From positions 48,942,088 to 49,006,087 of the forward strand of contig CM055098.1 in assembly GCA_029204225.1 (NCBI GenBank): DNA of 64,000 nt, given 5' to 3'. The translations under genes and the position numbers were made by a program. The notes beneath the pieces were generated by a model that had not been told where the DNA came from, searched no databases, and saw only the letters and a program-made list of their open reading frames with translations. Shown here in pieces: positions 43,520 through 53,964 of the stretch (the first letter of the stretch is position 1; every line of letters starts with the position of its first letter). The DNA is from Diphasiastrum complanatum. Its lineage: Eukaryota; Streptophyta; Lycopodiopsida; Lycopodiales; Lycopodiaceae.

Positions 43520-44700
43520 TATTGTCATCCCACGGTGTTTCTCCAATAATTTCTCTTGATTCCAAAATTGCAAAAAAAAAAAAAAAAATATGACAAGTAA
43601 AAAAATATAACAAAAGACATACCCAAAAAAATTCAACAAAAACAATATTTTTTGGAAGTTCGGCAGTTGCACCTCTATTTTCTTTCACCCATGAAATGCA
43701 CTCCTTATTATTGTCCATACCAAATAGATGAACACCAACCTTTTGTGCAGCCAAAATAGAAGGCCCAACACCAATAAACAAATCCACTGCAACTCCACCC
43801 TTAGGGAAATAAGTAGTCAATTGAAACAACATAACATATTCACATTTCTCAATGCTAACTCTTATTGGCCTTTCATGTTTGTATCCATGGACCACTTTGA
43901 ATGGAGAAGGTAGTGTGTCTACACTCAACAATCCAAAAGCAAATGTATTTACATGATCATGATTGATGTAGGGCATTGAACCTTTTCTTGAAAGAAAGTA
44001 AATGTCCATAAAGTGCATATGCAAGAAACAATTACATTATGTTAATCCAATCAATCTGCAATATGAAACTTCACGGACTACAACAATTAAAAGAAATAAG
44101 TTAGAATTCAATGGCCACCTAAAAAGCATAAAGCAAATCATTTAAACTTGATTATAGTAGAATATCAACTTACATTGATACCATCTTGTTCTCTGACAAA
44201 TTTCTCGATGCCCCTCAACACAGCTCCTTGTTAAATCAATAACTTGCATCAATCTAATTGTATTTCAACTTACAATCTATGAGTTGGTGGACTACTTAGG
44301 ATGACCCAACCATTTTCATCTAGAACAACCGTACATATGTCCAAGCCTGCTTCTAGAGTTTTGTCAAAACACTTGTTCCAAGTGAACTCACCAACAACCA
44401 CACTTTCAATTGCATAACCAAAAGGAAAATCTTTAAGTACAATGTCAGCGCTATAAGTTGTGGCCTTTCTCTTCCTCAGTCTCTTGGAAGAATTGTTGTT
44501 TTTTGTGAAATTTTTCATGGTTTGGTATTCTTGTATGTTTTCATCATGAGAATTCCCCTCACTGATATTATTCACATCTACAACATTGGCTTCAATGGAG
44601 ATGTCTACTTTTTGTTTTAAATTTACCATGTCAACTTTCACATATTTGTACTCCTCTCATCTTCTTTTTAAAGGTGTGAAACTCATCTCATCCTCGTAGG
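43520..44700 (-). pseudogene. N6/N4-type DNA methyltransferase gene remnant (multi-exon)
   Basis: Minus strand, 5' to 3'. Exon-like piece 44700-44274 has a Lys/Arg-rich linker and 'LKDFPFGYAIES', a variant (D-F-P-F) of catalytic motif IV (D/S-P-P-Y/F), then 'VVLDENGWVILSSPP', the strand after motif IV; it ends at a GTAAGT donor. Piece 44226-44174 ('AVLRGIEKFVREQDGIN') ends at another GTAAGT. Piece about 44024-43630 has 'KGSMPYINHDHVN' and 'KGGVAVDLFIGVGPSILAAQ', the AdoMet-binding motif I (F-x-G-x-G), then 'HLFGMDNNKECISWVKEN', followed by a GTATGT donor and T-rich intron. Motif IV before motif I is the beta-class order of amino-methyltransferases acting on DNA. One in-frame TGA near 44667, an exon phase mismatch and loss of the 3' end at 43520 suggest a broken copy. 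Confidence 0.7.
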
Positions 44701-44895
44701 TTGTAAACCGCAACTAAAGTTACAGATCGGCAATGTGCATAGACTGAGACATTAAAAATCAACAATGTTTATAGTAGATGAATACTACTTTTGTAGCTCA
44801 CTACAAGCAAAACAAAAAGTTTTCCCTAGTAGTGAGCTTCCAAGACAAACTTTTTCTCAAAAGAATCATCGACTCCAGAAACCGAGCCTGACAAG

Positions 44896-45400
44896 GATAA
44901 ATCTTCGAGCTCACAATGGTCAGAGACAAAGGCAATGCTGATTCTGATGATATGGCGGCTCCAACATCTACATCCTCAAAGATTTGGTATGATTATTTCA
45001 AGGGTAAAGCCTCTGAGAATGCCGATAGTTATGTGTCTCAATTTGAACCAATAGTGATCAGTAACAAGGAAATTTTGGATGCAGACAAACTAATAATTTT
45101 TCTTGGTTTATTGAGAAAGAAGGCCAAAACATGGTTTAGTCAGATCGAACTGGCATTGGTTTCCACTTGGATCAACTTGAAGGATCAGTTTTTAAGACAA
45201 TTTCGAGAAATCGATTACTCAACCTAGATCATTTTGCAATTAAATTCTATACGAAAGAAAGAAAAATAATTCTTAAGAAAATATACTAGAAGCGTCAAGA
45301 AGCTTATTGGTCAAATACAAGATAGTATCTTGTCACTATGCAGATCGAATGTGTTACATACCTATGTAACTAGAAGTACTTCAGTGACCCCTATATGTCC
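44896..45400 (+). pseudogene. Ty3/gypsy gag fragment
   Basis: Open frame 44916-45227 with 'WYDYFKGKASENADSYVSQF', 'DADKLIIFLGLLRKKAKTWF' and 'WINLKDQFLRQFREIDYST', the core of a Retrotrans_gag capsid domain; the last piece matches L-x-x-x-F-x-x-x-F. Past a stop the similarity continues ('KKLIGQIQD') until about 45395, where a repeat begins. Paralogous to the minus-strand gag at 50720-51065. Confidence 0.85.
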
Positions 45401-45406
45401 ATTTAG

Positions 45407-46375
45407 TGTTGGGGGCTAAATGGCAAGTTACCCTTGGATAAGGAGTATCCTTAGGATTAAGGGTAGGTGCCTTTGGATACGGGCAACAAGTGACTATAGT
45501 TGATCGGAGGTATGGAATCAAGTTACCCTTGGATAAGGGGTACCCTTAGATTAAGGGTATGTGCCTTTAGATTAAGGTATTGGCGTCCTTGGATAAGGGC
45601 AGGTAGGTGTCTATGCCTTGGTCAGAGGTATGGAACCTAGTGAGGTGTTAGAAAGTCATTACCATGGGTGTTTGGCTATTTTTCTAAACCTTGGGCCTCA
45701 ACACTTTATTGGTCTAGGACCAAAGTATACAAGCACAACTTGGGCAATGGGACCTAGTAGGAGGGCGCCCTTCCAAAGGGTCCATTGAATTCCCAACTCC
45801 CACAAGAAAAGCATTCAAAGAGTCATAGGTTATGGAAGTAGTCTCTTGACCTTCCATAAGCCTATGAAGGTTATGTTTCTCCCCTAGGCCATCTATATGA
45901 GGGGAGTAGGGCACCCATTGGGAGGTGGAGAGATCTTTCTTGTTTGCTATGCTTATGCTCTAGTGTGGCTACTAGTGTATAGAGTATTTTCTTGTGTTTA
46001 GTATGCTTAGGGTTTGGATCTTGCTTATGGTATGGGACATAAGTAGGGTTTGAATCTTGAGCATGCTATGGTGTGTGGTGGTATGCTTGTGGCTAGTTAT
46101 TGGTTAGCAAGGGGGTGCTAGATTAGCCTAGATGCAAGATTGCATGTGCTAGCTAGCTATGGTTGGTTGGTGAATACTTGAGGCCACTTGTTATCTACCT
46201 TTGCGATTAAGATTAGGGACACAGGTGGAGGAGAGATCCATGGAGGCTTGAAGATCCTTACTTGCAGGTAGACGCCTCCTAGCTTGGAGTTGGGGAGCAT
46301 CTTGGAGCTTGTAGATTACTTGGAGGACCTTTGGAGGCACTACATTTGGATTAGGAGGACTTCTTGACTTCATTG
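45407..46375 (+). repeat. LTR-like repeat with CCCTTGGATAAGGG units
   Basis: Starts TGTTGGGGGC after a purine-poor junction. It contains tandem variants of ACCCTTGGATAAGGGGTACCCTTAGATTAAGGGT over the first 230 bp, then 'GGGCGCCCTTCC', and may end around TTGACTTCA. Its first part is homologous to 59300-59422 plus 63037-63170, where a copia element has inserted. No coding. Confidence 0.6.
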
Positions 46376-46770
46376 TAATAAAATAGTTCTTAGAAGAATT
46401 ACCCAAAAGAATATATCGATATTGTACACAAGAGTCAACTAATACGTTGGAACATGTCATTTTGAGTTTCTTCTTCCAATGCACATTGGCATTAGCTTGG
46501 TAAAGTTGGCCAATAAGAATAGGATAGTTGACAAGTCCAAATGGTCGAATTATAATGAAGTTTATAATGAATGGTTTGTCTTGTATATCCACCGTGACTT
46601 CCTTTAGTTCTCCAACAGGATTTCTCCTTGTCAAGTTGGCCAATTTGATCTTTCATTGGGTGGGCTTTATGTTAGTCAGTCCTAGTGCAAATGCAGTGTC
46701 TTTTGTCATGATGCTGACACTGGACCCGGAATCCATGAATACATTCTTGATTAAACACCATGAAATAGAT
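46376..46770 (-). pseudogene. Ty3/gypsy aspartic protease region
   Basis: The minus strand reads 'VFMDSGSSVSIMTKDTAFAL' with the retropepsin active site D-S-G-S-S, a stop, then 'VTVDIQDKPFIINFIIIRPF', and 'YPILIGQLYQ' where the conserved I/L-L-G flap-end strand is expected. It cuts gag-pol in active elements. The RT that should follow is absent, replaced by the repeat at 45407-46375. Confidence 0.75.
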
Positions 46771-47191
46771 ACATCGATTTCAGGTGATTCTAGATCTCCA
46801 AGGTCAACAACAAGCAGAGATATCTCTAGAAGAGTGATATTCTTCTTCCTCTTTGGCTATGAAAGACTCTTCAACTGCTTCCGATAGTTGTTCTTGTCAG
46901 ATAAGAGCTACTCAAAAGTGATATTCGATCTCAAGGAGCCAATATCTAGTACAATATCATACTGCTTCTTTGTTGTCAGCTTGAAATCCACCACAACTTT
47001 GGATAATTTTGAATTTATTGCAACATCATCTTCCTTATCTTCAAAAGTGACCGTCTTTTGAATTGGATTAGATTTCATTTCAATTTTTATTAAAGCTTTC
47101 TCTTCTTCAGCAACATCCTTTTAAAATAACTTGGCAGCATTCCAGTCATAGTCCGAATCATCTTTCAAGTCTTTCTGAGTAACATACTTGT

Positions 47192-47880
47192 TCACCTTGG
47201 CTGCTTCGTTGGATGCTTTCTCTTGTTTTTGCGAGTTTTGGCTGAACTCTCTGTTGATGGTTTTGGTGACTTTGAAGAGCTTCGAGTTGAAACTTTAAAA
47301 ACGTCTTCAAAATCAATGGGCCAATTAGTATCTGTAGTTAACAGGGTGCCTTCGTCAGAGCATTCAATCCTATGAACAATTGCATCATCATGTTTCTTCT
47401 TGGAGTCTACTTTTGCACCAGGAGTTTGCACATACTTGTACAGATTCTTCGGCTTGAGTGGCTTTGGGCAGTCTGCAGCAATATGGCCTTCTCTCGGACA
47501 GTTTGAACATAAAGAAAAATAGCCGATTGGTTGGCGGAATTTTAGGCAATCGAGTGAATACTGTCCTTGTGCGCCATAGTTATAACAGCTATCTGTAACT
47601 CTCGTCGGCGGCAAGTTTGCAGGTGCATAAATAGTCTTCTAATTTTGACTCATGGTCTGAACAAGTACAAATCATTTTGGTACAAACTTCGGTTTTGATT
47701 GCTCAGTTGGGCCCGCCAACGGTCCTTGAATGTAACAACAATGCTCCTTTGAATATGTTTCATAAATATATAGAACATCTCCTAAAGCATTGTTGACATA
47801 GGATACTTGTTTTACCTTACATTTATTATTGGTATGGCCAGAGGAACCGCACTTAGTACACCAGACATTAGGAATAAAAG
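47192..47880 (-). pseudogene. Ty3/gypsy gag C-terminus with three zinc knuckles
   Basis: Three CCHC units in series: 'CTKCGSSGHTNNKC' (about 47825-47865), a damaged 'CYNYGAQGQYSLDC' with Cys to Tyr and His to Gln changes (about 47545-47590), and 'CSNCPREGHIAADC' (about 47470-47515). A Lys/Ser/Thr-rich tail follows to 47192. Nucleocapsid knuckles bind element RNA. Frame changes separate the first from the other two. Confidence 0.8.
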
Positions 47881-48375
47881 ATGGTGCTTTCTATCTTTTG
47901 TCCGATACTTCAGATATCTGAACTTTCAAATCCTGCATTTGCTTAGACAAATTGGCAATATTCTTCTTCCAGACTTTATCTGTCTTTGTAAGAGGTTTCT
48001 TGAAAGGCTTTGATTTCTTCTTTATTTTCTTCTCGTTCCGATGTTTTTTGTCGAATCTTGAAGAATCTAAGCTCTTAGTGTTCGAGTCGTCACTTGAACT
48101 GGATGACTTTGAACTATCGGATAAGTCATCATTAGAGCTCAAATAGTCGAATGAAGTTGATGATTTTTTTTTTCGTCTTCTTAGTGGAACGTCGTTTTCT
48201 CGCGATCTTTGATGTTTCATAATTCTTGATTGTCGCAATAACTTCACCCAAACTATTCATGGACCTTTAAAGGCTTACAATATCTGTCAATCTTTGACTA
48301 CAGACTTGCAAGGTACCATTCAATCTGCATAGGAACATGATATACACCAACTAGCTTTCCAATTAAGCTCTTTAC
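47881..48375 (-). pseudogene. Ty3/gypsy gag middle region, basic and Ser/Asp-rich
   Basis: Open frame 47891-48247 is highly charged: a Lys/Arg block, a poly-Ser/Asp block, then 'NIANLSKQMQDLKVQISEVS', a short coiled coil just before the first zinc knuckle. Upstream to 48375 broken frames resemble the end of the capsid domain. At 48379 an LTR-pair element interrupts the gag; its N-terminal half reappears at 50720-51065. Confidence 0.7.
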
Positions 48376-48378
48376 CTT

Positions 48379-48878
48379 TGTTGGAGGGTTTGCGGATATC
48401 GAGGCAACCCTAACCCTAGTTAATAAGTGAGAAGGATTTGGCATCTTGTGTGTGTAAGTCCAACCCAATGATCACATAGATTTGATTAATTAGAAAGTCA
48501 ATAAAAGGACTTTAGGCCCTTTTGCGGGACTTTTAATGTCGCAAGGCCTAAATGTCAAGTTAGTGAATAAAGTTGGGTCTCCCACCAAAATTGGTTCAAA
48601 TTCCATTGTCAAATTGGTTCCCTCCAATTATTGAATGGGTTTCTATTCTTTTTTAAATAAGAATAGTTAGGGAGGTAGAAATGGGCCAATAGGATTTTGA
48701 GGCCCAGGCCCTCCTCTCCACTATAAATAGGGGCAAACTCGAGTTGCTACAAGCGGTAGAGCCTCTTATGGAACGGATAGGGAATGTCCTTGCTCTTTTT
48801 CTTTCCTCCTCCATCTCTCATGTTTTCTTTGGATTAATCAATTGTTAGATTTGCTAGTTGTTGGTATTTATCTTTATT

Positions 48879-48918
<40 letters not shown>

Positions 48919-49038
48919 CGCGCGCGTGTGAAAGAGAGAGAGAGACAGAGAGAGAGAAAAGTAAGTTTTTCCTTCACTGTAGCGTTAGTGGATCGTAGTG
49001 TTAATGCAGTAGTGTTAATGGTCATCTTGGTCTTGGCA
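48379..49038 (+). repeat. Left LTR of the nested element
   Basis: Ends near CTTGGCA. Contains the (TG)n(CG)n(GA)n tract at 48883-48957. Confidence 0.7.
48883..48957. repeat. (TG)n(CG)n(GA)n compound microsatellite
   Basis: About 13 TG units, about 8 CG units, then GA units, within the left LTR. The right LTR (50470-50535) has TG and GA but no CG. Confidence 0.95.
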
Positions 49039-49135
49039 TGCTAGGGTTAGCTTTGCATTATGGATGTGATTTGTGAGAGTTGTCGAAAAACGTACAAAAA
49101 ATGAGTGGTGACTGTATTTTCTGTTTTTTTTTTGC

Positions 49136-49735
49136 TCGATTTGATTCAATTTTCGCCCAATTTTCTGTTCTCTGTAATTCAATTTAAATAAATAGAATTT
49201 TAGAGCATTGAAAGGGCTTTTAGACGTATAATTGTTTTTGAATTTTGCTTAGTATTGAGCAAGTTACAAAATTTTGAATTTGGCAACAAGATTCTGTAAA
49301 CTTGTCAAAAACCATAAATTCTATTTTTTTTTGTTCTTTTTTATTCAATTTCGACCCATCTTTCTATTCTCTGTAATTCAATCTGAGTAGCTAGGATTGT
49401 AGAGCATTAAAAGGGTTTTCAGTCGTATAATTGTTTTTGGATCTCGTTCAGCATTGAGCATGTTACAAATTTTTGAAGTTGGCCACAAAATTTTTGTAAA
49501 GTTGTCAAAAACCAGAAACTGCCAGATTTTTTATTTTTCTACCCAGTTTGATTCATTTTTCGCCCAACCTTCTATTCTCTATAATTCCATCTTAATAGCT
49601 ATAGTTGTAGAACATTGAAAGCGCTTTTCGGAGATATAATTTCTTTCTCATTTCGTTAAGTATTGAGGAAGTTACAAAGTTTTGAAAATGTCAAAAAAAA
49701 AAATCTGTAACCAGCTTGTCATTATCTTCAACAAT
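49136..49735 (+). repeat. Three diverged ~200-bp tandem repeats
   Basis: Copies begin at about 49136, 49342 and 49541. Each contains TTC-ATTTTCG-CCCA, TCTRTAATTCAATCT, TAGAGCATTGAAAG, GTATAATT, GTATTGAGCAAGTTACAAA and GTCAAAAACC variants. They form most of the internal region of the nested element. Confidence 0.85.
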
Positions 49736-49943
49736 GTCATTGCTAGTAAGTGCACCTATCTACAAGGATCAACATCAACAAGCATTATCTTTTGATCTTT
49801 TTTTGGATGGTGTCGACTACCCATTTGTCAATGAGCAAGGTTATCATGAATGGCCACCGGACCCATATGGCTATTATTGAAAATTTGCATTCAAGCTTCG
49901 AGACAGGTGTCGTGGGATCGCCACCAGTTTTGGTGGGAGATAC

Positions 49944-50470
49944 TATTGGAGGGTTTGCAGATATCGAGGCAACCCTAACCCTAGTTAACAAGTGAGAGGG
50001 ATTTGGCACCCTGCGTGTGTAAGTCCAACCCGATGATCACATAGATTTGATTAATTAGAAAGTCAATAAAAGACTTTAGGCCTTTTTGTGGGACCGTTAA
50101 TGTCGCATGGCCTAAATGTCAAGTTAGTGAAAAAAGTTGGGTTTCCCACCAAAATTGGTTCAAATTCAATTTCAAATTGGTTCCCTCCAATTATTGAATG
50201 AGTTCCCACTCTTTTTTAAATAAGAATAGTTAGGGAGGTAGAAATGGGCCAATAGGATTTTGAGGCCAAGGCCCTCCTCTCCTATAAATAGGGGCAAACT
50301 CGAGTTGCTCCTCATGTTCAAATCTTCATTTCAATATAAGCAGATTGGCTCTCTTATGGAATGGACTTGTGAATGTCCTTGCTCTCTATCCTTTTCTCTC
50401 CATCTCTCATGCTTTTGTTGTATTTGCTAATTGTTGGATCTGAATGCTACTAAAATTGTTATTTCTTATG

Positions 50471-50537
<67 letters not shown>

Positions 50538-50605
50538 CAAGCATCTATCTCATTGTGGATCATAGGGTTAATGGATGTTAGAGTTAGATGTGGATCTTCC
50601 ATACA
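49944..50605 (+). repeat. Right LTR of the nested element
   Basis: Mutated start (TATTGG for TGTTGG), ends near TTCCATACA. About 85-90% similar to the left LTR over the first 400 bp, weaker after. Confidence 0.7.
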
Positions 50606-50719
50606 TGCTGAATTTTGAGATATGTCATCGCTCTCATGGGAACAAACCTACGCATGACAACTAACTTCATCTCCTTGATGCTAGATTGCTTGGATCTTGG
50701 GTTGAGGATAGGCTAGGAA

Positions 50720-51065
50720 ATATACCCACTACAACCTTCATCTCAAAGACTTCTTCTCCTTCTTCTACACTGAGTTCAATCGTCCAAGTACTATGGTGGA
50801 ATAACCGATCTCTCGATATTGGTTGAGAAAGGCTTCTCTTAACAGCTCCCAGGTGTTGGCAGTTGCACGGTCCATTTGATTGTACCATATGCGGGCTTCT
50901 TTTCATAGTAGACCAAGAAATATTTATAACTTGTCTGCATTCGTTCCCTCATTATTAAAAACAACAATTGATTCGAATTGGGAGACATAGTTGTCTGCAT
51001 CATCTGAAGAATTGCCTTTGAAATAATCATACCATCCAAATGTACTAAAAGAAAAGACATCTTAG
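50720..51065 (-). pseudogene. Ty3/gypsy gag N-terminal half
   Basis: The minus strand reads 'WYDYFKGNSSDDADNYVSQF', 'TNADKL', stop, 'IFLGLL', stop, 'KEARIWYNQMDRATANTWEL' and 'AFLNQYREIGYST', clearly paralogous to the gag at 44916-45227. Its continuation lies beyond the nested element at 47881-48375. Confidence 0.85.
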
Positions 51066-51449
51066 ATCTTGAGCTAGATCTAGAATAAGACAACCTTTGT
51101 CATGCCGTTAGAAATTAATGTTTATTTGCACCCCTAATGTTGGTTCCGCCATGCCTGCGAGCTATTTTTGGGCCATCTCTATTTTTAGTATATCAAAGTC
51201 AAAGTCCTGTAGTCAAGTTAATTAGTCTTGCAAGTAGGAGAACGCACTAGTCCTAGAATAGAACATGATTTTTCACTTGGAGATTCCCAAAATAGAGAGC
51301 AACTATAGTAATCAGCTTTTTGCTTTTTGCTTTATGTTTTTATGCTTTTAGCTTTTGCTAAGGACTTATACAAGGCTGGCGCCCCACCTTTGTTCATTCC
51401 ATTGTAGCTTGTCTCTTGCGTTGGGCAATCAAGACTTCATTCCTTTTGA
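51066..51449. other. No gene recognised
   Basis: Spacer between gypsy gag and copia remnant. Confidence 0.35.
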
Positions 51450-52292
51450 TTAAGCAAGAACCACCAACAAATTATACTGTAAGCCCTTTGTCAACCATTT
51501 GACACACACTAAAAACATTCTTAGTAATGGAAGGTATGAACAAAACATTCTTTGAATGAACATTTGTAGATAAGAGAAAAATAGTAATAGTACCATTGCC
51601 CTTGATAACACCTTTACCATCATTGGCCATGTTGATGAACTTCTTCTCTCCTTCATAAGGCACCAAAGAAGTGAAGTACTCTTTGTGAGATGTCATATGA
51701 AAGTTTGCTCCACTATCAACCCATCATGGATCACTATCTCCATCATTGGTTAGCAAACAAGAAGACATAAAAAAAGAATCACTTGAATTTTGCTCATCAT
51801 CACCATCCTTATCAAAAGAAATTGCCTTGCTTCTCACCTTGATCTTTTTTCTTTTTGAAGCATGCACTAGCAAAATCTCCTTTGATTTCACAATAGAAAC
51901 ATTTAGCTTAGAACTAACTTTCTTCTGGACAACAAAAGTATAAGGCTCGCCTTGATCTTGTTCTTTGACCACTTGTCTTTGCTCTTGCCCTTGAACTTGC
52001 CCTTTGAGAACATAGCCCCCTCCTCTCCAACTTGAGATATAGAAGTAGATCTCCCTCTTCATAGAAGTCTGAACTTCTCATTCACCAAGATTTCTTGCAA
52101 GTCCTCTATACTTGGCATTGTCTTTTGAATAGCAAAACTTATTGTTCTTGAGGTTCTTTCCTCCACACCTACAACAATATCCATCAACTTATTTATCTCA
52201 TGGAGAGACTCCATTCTCACCTTCCAAGTTGAATAGTTGCTTGAGGTAAGCCTATCATTGCTCTCCAACATGAGGCCTCCACCTGTAGCCAT
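51450..52292 (-). pseudogene. Copia gag-protease remnant with internal gag deletion
   Basis: Gag starts 'MATGGGLMLESNDRLTSSNY' (52292). After about 45 residues it jumps from 'DIVVGVEERTS' to 'FAIQKTMPSIEDLQEILVNE', deleting some 120 residues of the capsid domain in frame. Shifted frames then give a Lys-rich linker, a damaged zinc-knuckle region and, after a stop at the 'MTSHKEYF' start of the protease region, 'NVLFIPSITKNVFSV'. The family is the same as at 13529-14790. Confidence 0.85.
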
Positions 52293-52880
52293 GTTGCAAT
52301 GATTTGATCTTCTCTTTCAACCTTTTACAATGCACCTAGCACTCTCTTGAAATTCAACAAATCAAGAATAGAAGAATTCACAAAGATATGGAACATCTCA
52401 AATCTCTTTCTTGCACAGAGAACTAGCAAATCCAACACATAGATGAGTGACGACACTTGATCAACACATGATCAACCTACAAAATAAAAATAAAAATGGA
52501 TGTAGAACCCAAAGAGTTATCTTCCATAAGAATGAATGAGAGAAGAATGAAAGAGATGAATTCCTCCCACACTTGTAGCCTATTTATAACTGCCTCTTGC
52601 CCTATTTGGATGTTCTTACACAATCTTATCTACTTATGGAAGTTTCTAGATCTCTTCCAAACTCTAGATCTAACATGACTAGATTCAATGCATCTCTACT
52701 AGCCAATTAGAGTAGGTCAAAATTAGAACTTATCAGCTTGCCTAAGTTGTCAAAAATAGTAAATCCACTATTCTTAGGCCTTATTAAATTTATAAAGTCT
52801 ATCTCTAAGTTGAAAATGCATATTGGTGTCAAAATTGCCAAATAAACTCGACTAAATAAAACTAGTTGGTATTTTTCACA
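52293..52880 (-). repeat. Probable copia leader and truncated 5' LTR
   Basis: Non-coding sequence upstream of the gag start. Its right end ATTTTTCACA (about 52880) looks like an LTR start read on the minus strand (TGTGAAAAAT). I could not find a PBS or a second LTR. Confidence 0.4.
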
Positions 52881-52959
52881 GTTGTGATGCCATCAAATTT
52901 TCTTCGGAGTGGTTCAATGACTTCATTACCTATAAAGCAAATGCTATTTCCTTAACTTT

Positions 52960-53130
52960 AATCTTTAAGCTTTGCTTTTGCAATGTCTAATTTGAGGTTT
53001 AGAGATACATTATCACTTTGTTCGAGAGAAAGTACTTGAATGGTGCCATTGATCTTGTCTTTTGTAAATATGAAGATCAAGTGGCAGATATATTTACAAA
53101 ATCATTAAGTTTCGCACTCAATTAGGCATA
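52960..53130 (+). pseudogene. Copia RNase H 3' end
   Basis: The plus strand reads 'FCKYEDQVADIFTKSLSFAL' followed by a stop, the standard end of a copia pol, just upstream of an LTR start. Confidence 0.8.
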
Positions 53131-53136
53131 GAAGAG

Positions 53137-53474
53137 TGTTAGAAGTTCAATACTAAATTTCACTCTTCATTAACTAGCCATAAGACAATCTGTAAGTCAA
53201 TCTGCAACTTTATTATTGAGGGAGAGTGTTAGAAGTTCAATACTAAATTTCACTCTTCATTAACTAGCCATAAGACAATCTGTAAGTCAATCTGTAAATA
53301 TTAGATGTACCAGATGTAACATAGATGGTAGGTCAACACCTAGGAAGTTCTACATTTAGTCTCATATGTACTTCTATGTTGAATCATTCAGTATCAGTTA
53401 AGTGTGTTGCCTCTTCCTCTTGTGTGTGTTACAATGATTTCTATAAAATACTATTGCTTCTGTGAATCTTAACA
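53137..53474 (+). repeat. Copia 3' LTR with 90-bp duplicated start
   Basis: TGTTAGAAGTTC occurs at 53137 and again at 53227. The 90-bp unit ends in TTATTGAGGGAGAG, a polypurine tract that normally precedes an LTR. The LTR ends at CTTAACA (53474). Confidence 0.8.
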
Positions 53475-53964
53475 ATGACCATCTTAGAGGCTGATCTTTC
53501 CATCTGAATAAGTACTCAGAGATGCAACAATATTAAAATTGATTGTCTCTACTCATGAATACTCACTCAAATTCCCAAAGATACACTAAGCTATAATTCC
53601 TCCAAATGGGTTGATCTTATCCAAAACAAAGTTCACCACCTTCATGTAATCCCAATTACATGAAACACTGGGTTATTTCAGAAATCAAATCCGAAAGCTG
53701 AAGAAATTCCATTTCAATTTCTTGCAGAAAATAAGGCTTCTTGGTACAATTATGCTTAGAATATCCAAATATTCTAAAATATCACATTTCAGTCATCTAA
53801 AAGGAGATCCATCAACTTTCAGACAATTATAACTCAAACCAGAGTACTGCAGTTACTCTAATGAGAAATAGCCCCATTTCTAGCACCATATGCAAGAAAT
53901 CAGCAACTATTTGAATCTTAATAGATTTATTTGTCTCCTATAAATCTGGAGATATAGACTAGAA
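53475..53964. other. No gene recognised
   Basis: AT-rich, probably upstream part of the dispersed repeat that follows. Confidence 0.3.

Larger units (their letters stand above)
48379..50605 (+). mobile_element. Short LTR-pair element nested in gypsy gag
   Basis: Two related repeats (48379-49038, 49944-50605) start TGTTGGAGGG/TATTGGAGGG and carry TATAAATAGG at about 48724 and 50284. They enclose 905 bp without gag or pol. The insert separates two halves of one minus-strand gypsy gag. Just before the right repeat is a purine-rich GGTGGGAGA. I could not identify a PBS or a target duplication, so classification as a TRIM/LARD-like element is tentative. Confidence 0.65.

Noticed and set aside
43425-43520. 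Last part of the methyltransferase open frame
   Set aside because: The plus strand here encodes the gypsy RT tether, so the open minus frame is read-through past the junction at about 43520.
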